This document shows positions 1 through 5,447 of a stretch of DNA of 6,271 nucleotides, in pieces. The translations under genes and the position numbers were made by a program. The first letter of the stretch is position 1, and each line of letters begins with the position of its first letter. The notes under the pieces are model-generated. The model did no database searches, was not told where the DNA came from, and saw only the letters and a program-made list of their open reading frames with translations. This DNA comes from an uncultured Erysipelotrichaceae bacterium (GTDB lineage: Bacteria > Bacillota_I > Bacilli_A > Erysipelotrichales > Erysipelotrichaceae), in assembly GCA_900314345.1 (NCBI GenBank), contig OMUX01000336.1, positions 1 through 6,271 of the forward strand, in the 5' to 3' direction.

Positions 1-37
1 GTACTCGCAATTCCCGCTTGGTTATCGCTTGTTTGAA

Positions 38-628
38 TCAAACGAATTCATTCATAGAAGATGGGGACTTCTTCGCAAAGATGTTAAAGAGTCCTTCTTG
101 TGTCTGTCCCTCCGGAAGACCTCCATGTGACAGGATTTCAATCCGGTCTTTGTATACCGTAAAAACCGGAGCATTCAGCTGAGCCCAGTCATTGTGGAGG
201 AAGGCATTGACCACAGCTGCATTGAAGGCCTTCTGATCGAACAGAGGGATTTCCTTCCGCGTCACGATTCTGTCACGTTCATCTGCCTGCGGGATATTCA
301 GTACACTCCCGTAGTCAAGCACGCTGTCCATTGCGTAGAACAAACATGTATCGCCGAAGTCCCTGACAATCACTGCGGGATCTCTTTCTGATGTACCATT
401 GACCATTGCAAATGTGACGGGGATATTGCTGTTGTCTGACAGAAGTCTTGCAAGGTTGTTATATCTACCGTCTTCAGTTCTCAGGCAGAATTCTTCATCG
501 TATCTGTCCTCCGGCAGCTTCACGCCATGCACTTCCAGATAGACTGACAGTTTCAGGAAAGACAGGTCCTGATTTACAGATGCTGTATTGACCATGTTCG
601 GCGCTATGTATTTTGTTTCTTCTCCCAT
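38..628 (-). pseudogene. Truncated AlbA_2/HATPase_c_4 (RecG-like ATP-binding) protein remnant
   Basis: The 196-residue reading frame matches the middle and ATPase portion of the large bacterial family that carries an N-terminal AlbA_2 (Schlafen-like) domain followed by a GHKL-type HATPase_c_4 domain. Recognisable blocks are LTEDGxYN-like text at residues 50-57 (LRTEDGRYN), LLSDNSNIPV (62-71), the N-box region AAVVNAFLHNDW (137-148) and the DRIEILSHGGLPEGQT block (161-176). Family members normally have well over 100 further residues of AlbA_2 domain before this point and continue past the GGLP block into a conserved VPxN...GxGxP segment. Here the ORF begins at the domain boundary, with an in-frame stop about 66 nt upstream, and ends about 25 residues after GGLP. 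The N-box usually reads REAVxNA; here it is NAAVVNA, so the acidic residue is lost. No convincing Shine-Dalgarno precedes the ATG. It diverges from trmO across 65 bp. I read it as a decayed fragment, although the surviving frame is intact and could be expressed. Confidence 0.7.
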
Positions 629-678
629 ACTGACAATATGCCATCCGGAAACAGGAAAAGAAAGATCCGGGCATCGGA

Positions 679-687
679 TGCTAAAAT
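679..687 (+). promoter_or_regulatory. Extended -10 promoter of trmO, apparently giving a leaderless mRNA
   Basis: TGC followed by TAAAAT matches the extended -10 pattern (TGn plus TATAAT) with one mismatch. The hexamer lies at 682-687 and is followed by a six-base discriminator, so the expected transcription start falls on the A of the trmO ATG at 694. No good -35 is visible at the usual distance, which is normal for extended -10 promoters. No Shine-Dalgarno lies between this element and the start codon. This is a reading from sequence only. Confidence 0.5.
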
Positions 688-693
688 GAACTC

Positions 694-1404
694 ATGACAT
701 CGCAGCATGACTTCAGCAATCTGACCATCCGGCCGGTTGCGCATATCCATACAGACTTTCCGACCAAGTTCGGCATTCCAAGACAAGCGGATCTGGTACC
801 GGAATTAAGGGGAAAGATTGTCTTTACGGAGGAGTTCCGGAAACCGGGAATCCTGAAAGGCCTTCAGGGATTCAGCCATATCTGGCTGATCTGGGGTTTT
901 TCACAGTCAAAAAGCATGGACTGGTCCCCGACCATAAGACCGCCAAGGCTCGGCGGCACAAAGAGTGTCGGTGTCTTTGCGTCCAGGTCGCCCTTCCGTC
1001 CCAATCCGCTTGCCCTGAGTGTGGCAAGGATTGTAAGCATTGCAGAAGACACAAAGGAAGGACCTGTCATCATCATTTCCGGAACGGATCTCATGGATGG
1101 AACACCTATCTATGACATCAAACCCTATGTTCCCTACAGTGATTCCATACCGGATGCCCTGGATGGCTTTGCCACGCCGGACATGAAGCATCTTGACGTC
1201 GTTATATCTGAAGAGATAAGGAAAAGGATTCCGGAAGAGAAGCTTGAAGCCCTCATCGGAATCCTGTCGCTGGATCCAAGACCTGCTTACCAGCATGATC
1301 CTGGAAGAACGTATGGTTTTGTGTTTGCAGGCATGGAAATCAGATTCCATGTTGAGAATGAAACAACAGTGGTTGTCAGTGAGGTCATGCCGGCAAAGGC
1401 ATGA
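694..1404 (+). CDS. trmO: tRNA (N6-threonylcarbamoyladenosine(37)-N6)-methyltransferase TrmO
   Basis: TrmO (TsaA/YaeB/VirR family) uses S-adenosylmethionine to methylate N6 of the t6A37 base next to the anticodon of certain threonine tRNAs, a cytosolic decoding-fidelity modification. The 236-residue product is full length; the E. coli protein is of very similar size. Visible family signatures are PVAHIHTDF (14-22), FGIPRQADLVPELRG (26-40), GFSHIWLIWGF (59-69), GVFASRSPFRPNPLALS (93-109), DLMDGTPIYDIKPYVPYSD (132-150) and the C-terminal RPAYQHDPGRTYGF (196-209). The last block belongs to the small second domain of the longer TrmO form. The ATG at 694 is the only possible start, because an in-frame TAA lies at 682-684. 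It lacks a Shine-Dalgarno and may be leaderless. It converges on the tannase gene, with 8 bp between the stop codons and no terminator in between. It is a stand-alone housekeeping gene with no functional link to its neighbours. Confidence 0.95.
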   Translation: MTSQHDFSNLTIRPVAHIHTDFPTKFGIPRQADLVPELRGKIVFTEEFRKPGILKGLQGFSHIWLIWGFSQSKSMDWSPTIRPPRLGGTKSVGVFASRSPFRPNPLALSVARIVSIAEDTKEGPVIIISGTDLMDGTPIYDIKPYVPYSDSIPDALDGFATPDMKHLDVVISEEIRKRIPEEKLEALIGILSLDPRPAYQHDPGRTYGFVFAGMEIRFHVENETTVVVSEVMPAKA

Positions 1405-1412
1405 TCTCCTTT

Positions 1413-2903
1413 TCATTCCACAGTGATGCTTTCAATCCAGGCAAACAGATCATCCATGTCATAATCCCCTGCATGCGGGATGCCCCATGGATAGAAGAAG
1501 TCCACATCCTTGCCATGGTCTTCCAGCAATAAGGCAAGAATGGCAGGAACGGCAAGGGAGGTATCCCTGTCAAATGCACCATGGCGGATCCGCCAGTGCG
1601 GGGCAATATCCGTTCTGTCCTCCTGGATGAAGATGGTCGGGTTCATGAGACGGACAATCCGTTCATCCGCCTTCAGAGGATGTTCATTCAGGGAATGTTC
1701 AAAGGAATATGCCGTGAAGTGGCGGGCATCCACCTGTTCATCTCCGAACTCTTCATTCTCCGGACTGTTCATGTCCAGGGAATCAAAGGCAGGCGCCGCC
1801 TTCATCCTGGTGATCTTCTGGATGTAATCACGCCAGTCGAAAGATACCGGCTTTCCGTCCTTATAGGAGATATAGTTCTGCTCGTCGATGAAGCTCCCCT
1901 TTGTCATCCGTTCCGGACGGTTGCTTTCATTGTCATGAGTCAGGGATTCCTTCTGAGCAGAGGCAAGTATTTTCCCCATGACCCATTCCTTGAAGGATCC
2001 TTTACCTTCTGCATCCAATGTCAGCTCTTTTCCTCCTGCAGTCAGATGCAGGCTGTTGAGATAGGCAGGGAACGCATCCTTCAGAGGCTTTGAGGCAGCC
2101 TGCTGTTCTTTTGTCATGACGCCTTCATACGGGACACGGATGATGCCGTTTTCACTCTTCTGATGTTTTGTACGATGGAATGAATTTTCACCATAGAACT
2201 GCCATTCATATGCTTTGTCCGCATTTTCCAGGTTATGGATCGGACAGTAGCAGCTTGCCGCAAAGATATCATCTCTTTCTTCCGCAGCACCGATCTGCTT
2301 CAGATAAGGTTCATAGTCCGAGCTGTTTCCTGTGGCACCCGCCAGGGCACTGAGTGCACCGCCGGCGGAAGTTCCGTTTGTGATGATGCGGTCCGTTCTT
2401 CCCGGAAGGATATCTGCATTGTGACGCAGGAAGCGGACTGCAGCCTTATAGTCAACGATGAAGGCAGGTGCCCTTCCGACCATGCGGCCGGTTTCCTCTG
2501 CAGTGAAGTGTTCCTTGCTGCCTTCAAAGAACTCATTGCTTGCCTTTCCGGAGGTTCTTCCGCGTACGCCTGCGCTGGCAGCGATCAATCCATGCGTCAA
2601 AGCTTCAAACAGTGTATTCGGTCTGCCGCTGTGAGAGTCAACACCAGGTTCATCTGCCGGACCTGGCAGGTATCCTCCCACGGTGTTGGGCAGGAAGTAC
2701 GGTGCATTGTCCTTGGTGTATCTGCCGATGCCCTGATCATGGAAATAGGCTTCCGGAATGAAGAGATTCATCTTCTGGATCGGATCCAGGGGATTCCTGC
2801 AGTACTGCAGGTTCCGGAAAGCACGGAAGGAAACAGACTTTCCTTCCAGTTCCAGGGTTTCAGACTGATATGCTGACAGATCGATGCGCAGTGAATCGTT
2901 CAT
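1413..2903 (-). CDS. tanB: Subtype B tannase (tannin acyl hydrolase, intracellular alpha/beta hydrolase)
   Basis: Tannases hydrolyse galloyl esters such as methyl gallate, galloyl-glucose and gallotannins, releasing gallic acid. The 496-residue product follows the Lactiplantibacillus plantarum subtype B tannase closely throughout, as I remember that sequence: PNTVGGYLPGPAD (72-84), AGVRGRTS (111-118), APAFIVDYKAAVRF (145-158), the nucleophile elbow NGTSAGGALSALAGATGNS (176-194) and AASCYCPIHNLENADKAYEW (215-234). The triad is readable as Ser179, Asp445 (in FDRDTS) and His477 (in IPHAGDYD). The residues known to hold the galloyl hydroxyls are also kept: Lys368 (RMKA), Glu382 (SPEN) and Asp447. 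All are offset by a consistent 16-26 residues from the lactobacillar numbering (163, 343, 357, 419, 421, 451). There is no signal peptide, so it acts in the cytoplasm. The start at 2903 is chosen because AGAAGG lies 7 nt upstream; a longer frame to 3098 overlaps the PTS gene and its extra residues look non-coding. It is probably the second gene of an operon with the PTS permease. A broader carboxylesterase is the main alternative. Confidence 0.9.
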   Translation of the reverse strand: MNDSLRIDLSAYQSETLELEGKSVSFRAFRNLQYCRNPLDPIQKMNLFIPEAYFHDQGIGRYTKDNAPYFLPNTVGGYLPGPADEPGVDSHSGRPNTLFEALTHGLIAASAGVRGRTSGKASNEFFEGSKEHFTAEETGRMVGRAPAFIVDYKAAVRFLRHNADILPGRTDRIITNGTSAGGALSALAGATGNSSDYEPYLKQIGAAEERDDIFAASCYCPIHNLENADKAYEWQFYGENSFHRTKHQKSENGIIRVPYEGVMTKEQQAASKPLKDAFPAYLNSLHLTAGGKELTLDAEGKGSFKEWVMGKILASAQKESLTHDNESNRPERMTKGSFIDEQNYISYKDGKPVSFDWRDYIQKITRMKAAPAFDSLDMNSPENEEFGDEQVDARHFTAYSFEHSLNEHPLKADERIVRLMNPTIFIQEDRTDIAPHWRIRHGAFDRDTSLAVPAILALLLEDHGKDVDFFYPWGIPHAGDYDMDDLFAWIESITVE

Positions 2904-2910
2904 ATGTTTT

Positions 2911-2916
2911 CCTTCT
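2911..2916 (-). promoter_or_regulatory. Shine-Dalgarno that fixes the tannase start
   Basis: AGAAGG on the minus strand, 7 nt before the ATG at 2901-2903. It rules out the 65-residue upstream extension that the open frame allows into the PTS coding region. Confidence 0.8.
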
Positions 2917-2933
2917 TTCCATATAAAGGCACA

Positions 2934-2960
2934 ATGCGGCAGCTCTGTAAGCTGCCGCAT
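2934..2960 (-). terminator. Perfect 11-bp stem hairpin between the PTS and tannase genes
   Basis: ATGCGGCAGCT (2934-2944) and AGCTGCCGCAT (2950-2960) pair perfectly around a 5-base loop, starting 7 nt after the PTS stop codon. In the direction of transcription (minus) the stem is followed by UUGUGCCUUUAU, a poor U tract, so full termination is unlikely. On the plus strand the flank GTTTTGCTT is somewhat more terminator-like, but no plus-strand gene ends here. Likely roles are partial termination, or an mRNA-stabilising or processing hairpin that lowers tannase expression relative to the permease. Confidence 0.5.
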
Positions 2961-2967
2961 GTTTTGC

Positions 2968-4428
2968 TTACTTTCCGAGGATCCTTGTTGCCTCGTCATC
3001 ATCATACACTGCAAGTGTAGCGATGATGGCAAACAGGCCGCCGGCTGCGATGCCAATGCAGTACTTGACGATATCCTGCATGCCTCCGCCGCCTGCATAG
3101 TTGAAGATGCCGAACAAACCGCTGCCGCCGAACATGTACATCTTTGTCTTCAGGGCGCCGATGACAGCACCGCCGACGCATCCGCCCAGGATGTTGATGG
3201 CAAAGAGCTTCTTGATCGGGATCAGGATGGAGTACATCAGAGGTTCACCAACGCCGCAGATCTGAGAGATCGTTGCCGGGATGGCAAGATCTCTGACCTT
3301 CTTGTTCTTCCTGCATGCCCAGCAGATGGCAAGACCCTGGAACATGCCGATCATTGGTCCGATGCCGCCGCAAGCCATGATGTAATCATATCCGTTCTGC
3401 GCAATCAGACCAAGTGCGAGGCCGATGATGACCCAGTGCATTCCGAAGAGAACCAGGACGCCGAAGCCGCCGCCGATCAGAGCACCTGCGATGATGCCGC
3501 CGATGTAAGGAATTCCGAAGAGTGCTTCGATGATGATTTCAATGACAACAGCAACAACATTCAGAACCGGTCCGATGATGATGTAGGCTAGAACGACTGT
3601 GACAAACAGTGTGATGATCGGTGTCAGGATGCCGCGTACGGAATCAGCGATGTGATTCTGGCACCATTTTTCAATCTTCGAAGCCACAAGTACTGCAATG
3701 ATGACCGGGAATACGGAAGAGGTATAGCCGGAACCAGGCATGATGATCGGAATGCCCAGGAACTTGTTGTAGTAGGACATTTCGAATGCCGTGCCGGTGA
3801 ATACCGTTCCGGCAGCCGGAAGTGTTGAAGCAATATTCACCATGGCCGGGTATACCAGTGCTGCACCGATGGTGGCACCGACATACGGATTGCAATGGAA
3901 TTTCTTGGCGGCACTGAAGCCAAGCAGGATCGGCAGGAAGTAGAACAGTCCGTCGCCTGCAGCATACATCAGCATGTACAGTCCGCCGTTGGGATCCAGG
4001 ACACCGATGTTCTCCAGTGCAAGGAAGGATGCGACACCCTTGAGAATACCTGCAGCAGTCAGGGCACCCAGTGTCGGCACCAGGATGCTGGAAATGGTGT
4101 TCATCAAGGTATTCAGCCAGCCCTGCTTCTCTCCGGCAGATGCTCCTGTTTCGGCATCCACTTCACCGCCTGCCTCAACACCCTGTGTTTCCACAATGGT
4201 GTCATAGATAGCGTCAACCTTGTTTCCGACAACGACCTGAAGCTGACCTCCGGCTTCAACAACCTGAATGACATACTCTGTTTCATTCAGTCCCTTCTTG
4301 TCTGCCTTGTCCTTGTCCTTGAGGGTGAAACGAAGTCTTGTAACACAGTGAGTCAATGATGTGATGTTGTCTTTGCCGCCAACGAGCTCTACGATCCTTG
4401 CCGCGACAGCGTTGTACTTTTCAGCCAT
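2968..4428 (-). CDS. PTS EIIBC permease, beta-glucoside/sucrose-type family, no EIIA domain
   Basis: This is a membrane phosphotransferase permease that takes up a sugar and phosphorylates it on entry. The 486-residue product has an N-terminal EIIB domain (about 1-80) with the phosphorylation-site cysteine Cys28 in HCVTRLRF, and the typical GGQLQVVVG motif at 60-68. A linker rich in Gly and acidic residues (about 81-103) leads to a hydrophobic EIIC domain from about 105 to 475. In the EIIC domain, GMHW (329-332) and CGVGEPLMYS (391-400) match the conserved His and GxxEP motifs of the beta-glucoside/sucrose/trehalose/MurNAc class. No EIIA domain follows, so EIIA must come from another protein. 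The start at 4428 is set by GGGGAGGG 7 nt upstream; a longer frame to 4464 begins inside the operator and has no ribosome site. It is probably co-transcribed with the tannase and controlled by the divergent RpiR regulator. The substrate cannot be read from the sequence; a beta-glucoside, a galloylated glucoside or MurNAc are all possible. Confidence 0.9.
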   Translation of the reverse strand: MAEKYNAVAARIVELVGGKDNITSLTHCVTRLRFTLKDKDKADKKGLNETEYVIQVVEAGGQLQVVVGNKVDAIYDTIVETQGVEAGGEVDAETGASAGEKQGWLNTLMNTISSILVPTLGALTAAGILKGVASFLALENIGVLDPNGGLYMLMYAAGDGLFYFLPILLGFSAAKKFHCNPYVGATIGAALVYPAMVNIASTLPAAGTVFTGTAFEMSYYNKFLGIPIIMPGSGYTSSVFPVIIAVLVASKIEKWCQNHIADSVRGILTPIITLFVTVVLAYIIIGPVLNVVAVVIEIIIEALFGIPYIGGIIAGALIGGGFGVLVLFGMHWVIIGLALGLIAQNGYDYIMACGGIGPMIGMFQGLAICWACRKNKKVRDLAIPATISQICGVGEPLMYSILIPIKKLFAINILGGCVGGAVIGALKTKMYMFGGSGLFGIFNYAGGGGMQDIVKYCIGIAAGGLFAIIATLAVYDDDEATRILGK

Positions 4429-4434
4429 ATCCGG

Positions 4435-4442
4435 CCCTCCCC
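4435..4442 (-). promoter_or_regulatory. Shine-Dalgarno that fixes the PTS permease start
   Basis: GGGGAGGG on the minus strand, with its GGAGG core 7 nt from the ATG at 4426-4428. The strength and spacing favour this start over the in-frame ATG 36 nt upstream. Confidence 0.85.
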
Positions 4443-4457
4443 ATAAATGTTTTATTC

Positions 4458-4474
4458 GAAACATTTAATGTTTC
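4458..4474 (-). promoter_or_regulatory. 17-bp perfect palindrome, probable operator for the divergent RpiR regulator
   Basis: GAAACATT (4458-4465), one central base, then AATGTTTC (4467-4474). It starts about 8 nt downstream of the proposed PTS -10, so it would cover the first transcribed bases, a classic repressor position. Further half-sites flank it: AAATGTTT at 4445-4452 is inverted with respect to AAACATTT at 4459-4466, and another ATGTTT lies at 4478-4483. The cluster suggests cooperative binding by a dimeric or tetrameric regulator. The product of the divergent RpiR gene is the natural candidate. Confidence 0.6.
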
Positions 4475-4481
4475 TATATGT

Positions 4482-4510
4482 TTTACACACCGGAAGCGTT
4501 TTCTTGTAAA
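4482..4510 (-). promoter_or_regulatory. Candidate promoter of the PTS-tannase operon
   Basis: On the minus strand, TTTACA (-35, 4505-4510) and TGTAAA (-10, 4482-4487) are separated by 17 bp. A very AT-rich tract at about 4510-4555 lies immediately upstream and could act as an UP element. The -10 match is only four of six, so the exact hexamers are uncertain. The predicted transcription start near 4475 leaves a leader of roughly 45 nt before the PTS ATG. Confidence 0.45.
4491..4504 (-). promoter_or_regulatory. cre-like site (CcpA catabolite repression)
   Basis: Minus strand AGAAAACGCTTCCG fits the cre pattern TGWAANCGNTNWCA at the core (GAAAACGCT and the following C) with three mismatches, two of them at the outermost bases. 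It lies inside the spacer of the candidate PTS promoter, where CcpA binding would block polymerase. Catabolite control would be expected for a PTS operon of this type; the match alone is moderate. Confidence 0.4.
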
Positions 4511-4553
4511 TATTTTATTTGAATATTTTTTAAAAAATTGCATATTTTATTTG
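4510..4553. repeat. Two 12-bp direct repeats flanking a 14-bp A/T palindrome
   Basis: ATATTTTATTTG occurs at 4510-4521 and again, without mismatch, at 4542-4553, 32 bp apart, about three helical turns. Exactly midway (centre 4531.5) is the perfect palindrome ATTTTTTAAAAAAT at 4525-4538. The arrangement sits between the two divergent promoters, upstream of the PTS -35. It could be an UP element, a bent-DNA segment or a binding site for paired regulator dimers. Low-complexity A/T sequence makes chance repeats more likely than usual. Confidence 0.45.
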
Positions 4554-4634
4554 TGATCCTGGCGCTGTTACACAATAAAAGCGCGCATTTCCGGGAAAAA
4601 TTCACAAAGATACACGCAGCGATGAATATTCGTT

Positions 4635-4640
4635 TATAAT
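4635..4640 (+). promoter_or_regulatory. Candidate -10 of the RpiR regulator gene
   Basis: A perfect TATAAT hexamer lies 39 nt before the ATG at 4680, giving a predicted leader of about 33 nt. No recognisable -35 stands at 16-18 bp. A second weaker hexamer, TATAAA at 4652-4657, is nearby. The lack of a -35 suggests a weak or activator-dependent promoter, or that one of the two hexamers is fortuitous. Confidence 0.4.
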
Positions 4641-4679
4641 GAATCTGCTCGTATAAAATATTCAGAAGGAGGCAGTGAT

Positions 4680-5429
4680 ATGAATCCGTTTGTGACAATG
4701 TCCTCGAATGCGGAAAGCTTCACTCCCAATGAGATGACAATCTACAAGGCAATCCTGGCCAACCCGGAACAGGTCACATACTATTCCATAGACAGACTTG
4801 CTGAAGAGATCGGTGTATCCCAGCCGGCAATCACAAGATTCATCAAGCGTCTTGGCTATGACAAATACCGGGACTTCCGTTCTGATATTTCCGCAAGCCT
4901 TGCCAGGAAGGATGCATCAGATGATTCCAGGCTCTCCTATTTCCGACGGTTCGAACTTCTTCTGAAGAATACTGAGGCTATGCTGACGGATGAATATATG
5001 AAAGGCCTAGCAGATTATGTGCTTTCACATAAAAGGATCTTTGCCTCAGGCATCGGGAAAAGCGGTCAGCCTGCACAGCTGATGCGCAATATTCTGTGGA
5101 GGTACGGAATCACTGTTGACTATATTTCCTATGATCTGATGAATGAGTTTATTGAAGGCCTGACAGCAGATGACCTGCTGATTATCTTCTCCGTGTCTGC
5201 ACAGACAAGGATCATGGAGATCGCAAAGGCATCCAGTGCAAAGATCATGCTTGTCACGACCAATGCCGCACATAAATACCAGGATGTAACGGACCGCACC
5301 GTCGTGCTCCCCTTTCTGCCGCCGAGTGCTGAAACAAGCTCCGTATCCCCAGTGCTGTTTGACATGTTCGTGGAGCTGCTTTCATCCTATATTGCAAAGC
5401 GGACCACAGTTGATGCTGAACAGGAGTGA
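4680..5429 (+). CDS. RpiR/MurR-family transcriptional regulator (HTH plus SIS sugar-phosphate sensor)
   Basis: RpiR-family proteins bind DNA through an N-terminal helix-turn-helix and sense a sugar phosphate through a C-terminal SIS domain. The 249-residue product has the full layout: HTH_6 domain at about 1-77 with the characteristic block AEEIGVSQPAITRFIKRLGY (41-60) followed by DKYRDFR, then a linker, then a SIS domain at about 105-240 with GIGKSG (124-129) and FSVSAQT (170-176), where families usually show SxSGxT. The start is secured by AAGGAGG at 4666-4672, 7 nt upstream. It diverges from the PTS permease gene over a 251-bp region that holds a palindromic operator, so it most likely represses the PTS-tannase operon and is released by the phosphorylated sugar the permease delivers. 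It converges on the P-II-like gene with 10 bp between the stop codons. The inducer is not known. Confidence 0.92.
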   Translation: MNPFVTMSSNAESFTPNEMTIYKAILANPEQVTYYSIDRLAEEIGVSQPAITRFIKRLGYDKYRDFRSDISASLARKDASDDSRLSYFRRFELLLKNTEAMLTDEYMKGLADYVLSHKRIFASGIGKSGQPAQLMRNILWRYGITVDYISYDLMNEFIEGLTADDLLIIFSVSAQTRIMEIAKASSAKIMLVTTNAAHKYQDVTDRTVVLPFLPPSAETSSVSPVLFDMFVELLSSYIAKRTTVDAEQE

Positions 5430-5447
5430 TGCTTTTCCTTCACTCCT
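5422..5447. terminator. 8-bp hairpin that contains both convergent stop codons
   Basis: AGGAGTGA (5422-5429) pairs perfectly with TCACTCCT (5440-5447) around a 10-base loop. The left arm ends with the TGA of the RpiR gene and the right arm contains the complement of the TGA of the P-II-like gene. On the plus strand the flank is CTTCTTCATACTCC, pyrimidine-rich but not a clean U run; on the minus strand there is no U run. It could be a weak bidirectional terminator, or partly a coincidence of both proteins ending in Glu-stop codons. Confidence 0.35.

Noticed and set aside
907..1416. Minus-strand frame of 169 codons opposite trmO
   Set aside because: Antisense to a complete trmO with conserved motifs throughout; the translation is Arg/His/Cys-rich and not protein-like.
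2235..2876. Plus-strand frame of 213 codons opposite the tannase gene
   Set aside because: The opposite strand encodes a tannase that matches its family end to end. The antisense frame has no recognisable motif or Shine-Dalgarno.
2904..3098. Upstream extension of the tannase frame by 65 residues
   Set aside because: It overlaps the 3' end of the PTS gene, crosses the intercistronic hairpin, lacks a ribosome site, and does not resemble the start of any tannase.
2884..3591. Long plus-strand frame of 235 codons opposite the PTS gene
   Set aside because: It is antisense to a clear EIIBC gene and has low-complexity Cys/Asp/Ala-rich text with no domain and no ribosome site. It is a shadow of the GC-biased codons of the real gene.
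4562..4585. Short GGCGCT / AGCGC inverted repeat in the divergent region
   Set aside because: Only about five base pairs around a long loop, with no U tract. It is too weak to call as a terminator or operator.
4483..4698. Minus-strand frame of 71 codons in the regulatory region
   Set aside because: It has no ribosome site and covers the promoters, direct repeats and RpiR start. Its composition reflects A/T-rich non-coding DNA.
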